From Ruminococcus sp. UBA4383 (GTDB lineage Bacteria; Bacillota; Clostridia; Oscillospirales; Ruminococcaceae), in the NCBI GenBank assembly GCA_002389995.1, contig DGRR01000212.1, positions 1 to 9,002 on the forward strand: a stretch of DNA of 9,002 bases. Direction: 5' to 3'. Below are positions 6,084-9,002 of this stretch, piece after piece. Numbering within the stretch: position 1 is the stretch's first letter; every line of letters starts with the position of its first letter. The translations under genes were made by a program, and so were the position numbers. The notes under the pieces were generated by a model. The model searched no databases. It saw nothing but the letters and a program-made list of their open reading frames with translations, and was not told the origin of the DNA.

Positions 6084-8080
6084 TACATCCTCCTTATCCT
6101 GTATACTCCGTCATTGTATACAACTATTTCAAAATTATTCATATCTGAAAATTCGCTGTTATCGTATTCGCCGAGATAAATATTTGAATTTATATCAGGC
6201 GGAAGATTACCGTAGAAAACATTCAGACCGTCATAATGATTATTTTCTTTTGCAGGTGAGAGAATAATCTTGCTGTTATTAAAATTTATAACAAGTATTC
6301 CGTCCTTATATTCACATGAAAATGTGCTGTTCATACTGAAATCATCACTGAAACTCAGATTGTTTATCTTATAATATTTCAGTTCAGAGATATAAGAGGA
6401 ATACAGGGAGTTCATATTTTTAGTAATAACGAGATTATTCACCGAGCTGATACCGTTTACACCGAGATATTTTCTGATATACTGCGGACTGTGGTAATTT
6501 CCGCTTATGTCGATGATATTCGTATCGCCTTTATAGTTTATCACAACAGAAACATTTCTGCCCCGTCCGATGACTGATACTATAAAATTATTGTATCTCC
6601 ATACCGAATAAGAGGTACAGAATACGGAAAATACTGCAAATGACATAATAACAGCCGTGCCGAGAAATTTTCTTTTCCCGAAAATCATGTGTATAGCTGT
6701 GCAGACCGCACAAAGCCCGAAAAGAATATATGCAGAATACTGACTGCCCTTTGATATTTGCAGAAAGCTTATTTCTGCGGATTTTTCAGACAGATATATA
6801 ACCGGTCTGATAAAAATATACGCTGAGTATATAAATGGAATTATACTGCCTGTAAGCATATATGCCACGCCTGTAATCATTGAAGCCGTACACAGAGGCA
6901 CTAAAATTATATTGCTTACAGGTGATATCAGAGATGTTTCGTCAAAATAATACATACTGAAAGGGAAAATAAAAACAGATGCACATAAAGCTGTTAAAAC
7001 ATTATATTTAAGTTTTTGCAATACAGTATCTTTTTTGATATTTTTAGTCATATAAGGGGCAAATACACCTATTCCGAAAGTCCCTGCAAAAGAAAGTACA
7101 AATCCCGAACTGTATACAGAATATGGGTTTAAAGTGCAGATTAATATTGAAGCCCATGCGAGTGAGTTGAAAGTATCATTCTGCCTGTAAAACAATTGTG
7201 CGGAATAAATGAAGTCAAGCATTATCATTGCCCTGACTGCGGAAACGGGAGAATTTGCCGTTATAACAAGCAGTATCATGAAAATATTTATAATTCCGAA
7301 TGAAAGAAATCTGTTTATTCTCATTTTGCGGAGCAGGAACATGATAAATGCCGCAATTACGGAAACATGAAGTCCCGAAACTGATAATATATGACCTATA
7401 CCGCTGCGGTAGAGTGCAGTTTTAATATTATCGTTAAGTGATTGTTTTTCCCCGAAAATCATACCTGCCATAAAGTTTCCGCAGTCCTCACCGAGAATAA
7501 TTTTAAATTTTTCGGTCATATTTTCACGGTATTCTGCGAGAAAATTTTTAATTTTCCGTGAATTTTGCGGATATACCTTTATATTATGGGGACTGTCCGC
7601 ATGGAGGTAAATATTTTCGGATTTATAATAATCTTCCGAATTAAAGATATAACTGTTTTCAAATGCGGAAAATTCACAATCCATATCAATAATATCACCG
7701 TATTCTGCGCCTGTATTACTCATAAAGACATAAATTTCCGCACTGACATCATTGTTTATTTTTCCTTTCAGGACGTATGATGCATTATCACCGTCATAGG
7801 TTTTTATCTGGGTTACTTCTCCTGAAAAGTATCCGTCTGTCTCATTGAATTTTATTATTTTGTCATAGCCGAGATTTGTATATATTCTGAAATATCCGAT
7901 ACCGACTGCAAATGAAAGTATTATTACGGCAAAATCACGCACAACCGCACCTTTGATGTGCATTATCAGCGCAATAACAGCGGCAGCGGATATAAAAAAG
8001 AATATATTCCAGTTAAAAAATGAAGCGAAAAACAATCCCGACAAATATGCTGCTGCCGCTTCAATTATTTTTCGCTTCAT
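6083..8080 (-). CDS. comEC: ComEC/Rec2-family DNA uptake channel with degenerate C-terminal MBL-like domain
   Basis: A 665-residue polytopic membrane protein. Residues about 8-65 form the N-terminal membrane segments, followed by an extracytoplasmic DUF4131/OB-like region (about 75-175). The Competence domain (about 200-465) carries the diagnostic GIGHILSVSGLHVS (227-240) and SPVSAVRAMIM (277-287). In transformable bacteria ComEC carries single-stranded DNA across the membrane. The last 165 residues occupy the place of the metallo-beta-lactamase-like domain but are degenerate: VSVIGRGR (501-508) stands where DVGQGD is expected, and VITKNMNSL (551-559) where the metal-binding THxDxDH is expected. 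The protein is shorter than B. subtilis ComEC. The ribosome-binding site is poor (AAGCAG-like, no GGAGG), so translation may be coupled to the PRTase, whose stop is 9 bp upstream. It overlaps holA by one base (TAATG), the conserved comEC-holA order of Firmicutes. No other competence gene is present here. Confidence 0.92.
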   Translation of the reverse strand: MKRKIIEAAAAYLSGLFFASFFNWNIFFFISAAAVIALIMHIKGAVVRDFAVIILSFAVGIGYFRIYTNLGYDKIIKFNETDGYFSGEVTQIKTYDGDNASYVLKGKINNDVSAEIYVFMSNTGAEYGDIIDMDCEFSAFENSYIFNSEDYYKSENIYLHADSPHNIKVYPQNSRKIKNFLAEYRENMTEKFKIILGEDCGNFMAGMIFGEKQSLNDNIKTALYRSGIGHILSVSGLHVSVIAAFIMFLLRKMRINRFLSFGIINIFMILLVITANSPVSAVRAMIMLDFIYSAQLFYRQNDTFNSLAWASILICTLNPYSVYSSGFVLSFAGTFGIGVFAPYMTKNIKKDTVLQKLKYNVLTALCASVFIFPFSMYYFDETSLISPVSNIILVPLCTASMITGVAYMLTGSIIPFIYSAYIFIRPVIYLSEKSAEISFLQISKGSQYSAYILFGLCAVCTAIHMIFGKRKFLGTAVIMSFAVFSVFCTSYSVWRYNNFIVSVIGRGRNVSVVINYKGDTNIIDISGNYHSPQYIRKYLGVNGISSVNNLVITKNMNSLYSSYISELKYYKINNLSFSDDFSMNSTFSCEYKDGILVINFNNSKIILSPAKENNHYDGLNVFYGNLPPDINSNIYLGEYDNSEFSDMNNFEIVVYNDGVYRIRRM

Positions 8081-8089
8081 ATATTCTGC

Positions 8090-8629
8090 TTATTTAAAGA
8101 AAAGTGGCAGTTTTTCGAGGAATATAATATCATTCCTGTCAGCGGCATCGCCCTCAGCGAGAACGGCGGCTTCGGCGGCAATATTACCGCCTGCGGCATT
8201 TACAAGCTGTTCAAGAGCTTTGAGTGATTCTCCTGTACTTATAACGTCATCGACAATGAGAACTTTTTTATTTTTCAGCATTTCAGCCTTGTCCTCCGAG
8301 AGGTGAAGAACCTGTTCGTTTGCGGTAGTTATGGATTTGACTGTGACAGAAATCGGATTTTTCATATAAAGCTTTATGGATTTTCTTGCGACAACATAGG
8401 GTTTACCGCTTTGTCTTGCCATTTCATAGGCGAGAGGTATTCCCTTTGATTCAGCGGTTATGATAACATCAAAATCGGGGCATTTCTTAATGAGAGCCTC
8501 AGAAACCGCAACAGTCATTTCCACATCAGAAAACATTACAAAAGCCGCAATATCGAGTTTTTCATTGATAGGGCATACAGGGAGCTGTCTTGTAAGTCCT
8601 GCGACATTGAGAGTATAAGTATTGCTCAT
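8090..8629 (-). CDS. Type I phosphoribosyltransferase, adenine PRTase-like
   Basis: A 179-residue PRTase. The PRPP-binding loop VLIVDDVISTGES is at residues 123-135, with the two acidic residues and the T/S-G turn intact. An upstream TAESKGIPLAYE segment (about 59-69) and the following RKSIK resemble adenine phosphoribosyltransferase (AMP from adenine plus PRPP), a cytosolic purine salvage step. The N-terminal 30 residues are not the usual Apt start and the 'hood' that sets base specificity is hard to read. Xanthine PRTase-like or regulatory PRTase (PurR-like) roles are therefore possible, and I give no symbol. It starts 11 bp after the HIT gene with TAAGGAGA as ribosome-binding site, and its stop lies 9 bp before comEC. 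Being next to a nucleotide-binding HIT protein fits nucleotide salvage. Superfamily is certain, base specificity is not. Confidence 0.85.
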   Translation of the reverse strand: MSNTYTLNVAGLTRQLPVCPINEKLDIAAFVMFSDVEMTVAVSEALIKKCPDFDVIITAESKGIPLAYEMARQSGKPYVVARKSIKLYMKNPISVTVKSITTANEQVLHLSEDKAEMLKNKKVLIVDDVISTGESLKALEQLVNAAGGNIAAEAAVLAEGDAADRNDIIFLEKLPLFFK

Positions 8630-8640
8630 TGAAATTCTCC

Positions 8641-8994
8641 TTATTCGGTTTTGCCGAGGGATTCCTTGCCCCAGCCCATTTTAACGCCGCCGAGGATATG
8701 AAAATGCAGGTGCATAACGCTCTGACCTGCGTCCTCGCCGCAGTTGTTGATAATGCGGTAAGTTTCAATATTTTCAGCCTTTGCGATTTTGGGGACAGCC
8801 TCGAAAACCTTTGCGACATATTTTGAATTTTCCGCAGTAATTTCGTTTGCACAGCAGATATGTTTCTTAGGGATAACGAGGTCATGCACGGGAGCGATAG
8901 GGTTTATGTCCCTGAAAGCGAAAACGTAGTCGTCTTCATAAACCTTAGTGCTTGGAATTTCTCCGTTGATTATTTTACAGAATAAACAGTCCAT
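8641..8994 (-). CDS. HIT-family nucleotide-binding hydrolase (HINT/PKCI-like)
   Basis: A 117-residue protein of the histidine triad family, whose members hydrolyse nucleoside phosphoramidates or similar nucleotidyl conjugates in the cytosol. The active-site triad HLHFH is at residues 95-99, preceded by the family's NCGEDAGQSVMHLH region. An N-terminal CLFC pair (C3, C6) together with H45 matches the zinc-site arrangement of the bacterial HINT branch. The length is normal for a single-domain HIT protein. The ATG is at 8994; only eight bases upstream are inside the window, so its ribosome-binding site and promoter cannot be judged. The stop codon (TAA, 8641-8643) is shared with the TAAGGAGA ribosome-binding site of the next gene, 11 bp downstream, so the two are almost certainly co-transcribed. 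The natural substrate is unknown. Family assignment is very secure. Confidence 0.95.
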   Translation of the reverse strand: MDCLFCKIINGEIPSTKVYEDDYVFAFRDINPIAPVHDLVIPKKHICCANEITAENSKYVAKVFEAVPKIAKAENIETYRIINNCGEDAGQSVMHLHFHILGGVKMGWGKESLGKTE

Positions 8995-9002
8995 AATAAT
9001 TC

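Noticed and set aside
7953..8306. Plus-strand open frame of 117 codons (Ala/Ser-rich) opposite comEC and the PRTase
   Set aside because: Shadow of two strong minus-strand genes; no plausible Shine-Dalgarno or family resemblance.
1..9002. CRISPR arrays, insertion sequences, tRNA or rRNA genes, riboswitches
   Set aside because: No direct-repeat arrays, transposase motifs, cloverleaf or rRNA signatures were seen on reading; genes cover nearly the whole window.

Overview
The window looks like a chromosomal segment of a low-G+C Firmicute. A ruminococcal/clostridial (Oscillospiraceae-like) origin is likely: the DNA is AT-rich, ribosome-binding sites are strong AAGGAGG types, and the gene set combines clostridial-style comEC-holA, a TOPRIM RNase M5-like gene, an MBOAT/DHHW pair and an Rrf2 regulator. 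The taxonomic call is inference from style and synteny, not from a marker gene. I found no rRNA, tRNA, CRISPR array, insertion sequence or convincing plus-strand gene.

All nine genes lie on the minus strand, so transcription runs from right (9002) to left (1). From upstream to downstream they are: a HIT-family nucleotide hydrolase (8641-8994), an adenine-phosphoribosyltransferase-like PRTase (8090-8629), a ComEC-type DNA-uptake channel (6083-8080), DNA polymerase III delta (holA, 4995-6083), an RNase M5-like TOPRIM protein (4385-4984), an MBOAT O-acyltransferase-like membrane protein (3013-4395), an AlgJ/AlgX-like DHHW-family protein (1899-3002), a classical SDR (1095-1877), a small clostridial membrane protein (559-1098), and finally an Rrf2 regulator (44-481). 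Junctions among the first nine run from an 11-bp overlap to a 21-bp gap, so they probably form one long operon whose promoter lies beyond the right edge. The Rrf2 gene is set apart by 77 bp carrying its own sigma-A-like promoter with an inverted repeat between the -35 and -10. It ends in a perfect intrinsic terminator that overlaps its stop codon.

The right half is information processing and nucleotide metabolism: nucleotide salvage, DNA uptake, replisome clamp loading and 5S rRNA maturation. The left half is envelope-oriented: a membrane acyltransferase with its extracytoplasmic partner, an SDR and an orphan membrane protein.

The most notable signal is loss of catalytic residues in proteins that otherwise keep their fold. 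The MBOAT has Tyr where the family has its catalytic His. The neighbouring DHHW protein lacks both the His of DxHW and the Ser of the DSYAN-like motif. The C-terminal metallo-beta-lactamase-like domain of ComEC has lost its metal-binding motif. All three reading frames are intact, which suggests retained non-enzymatic or altered roles rather than fresh decay. That interpretation is inference and needs alignment to close homologues.
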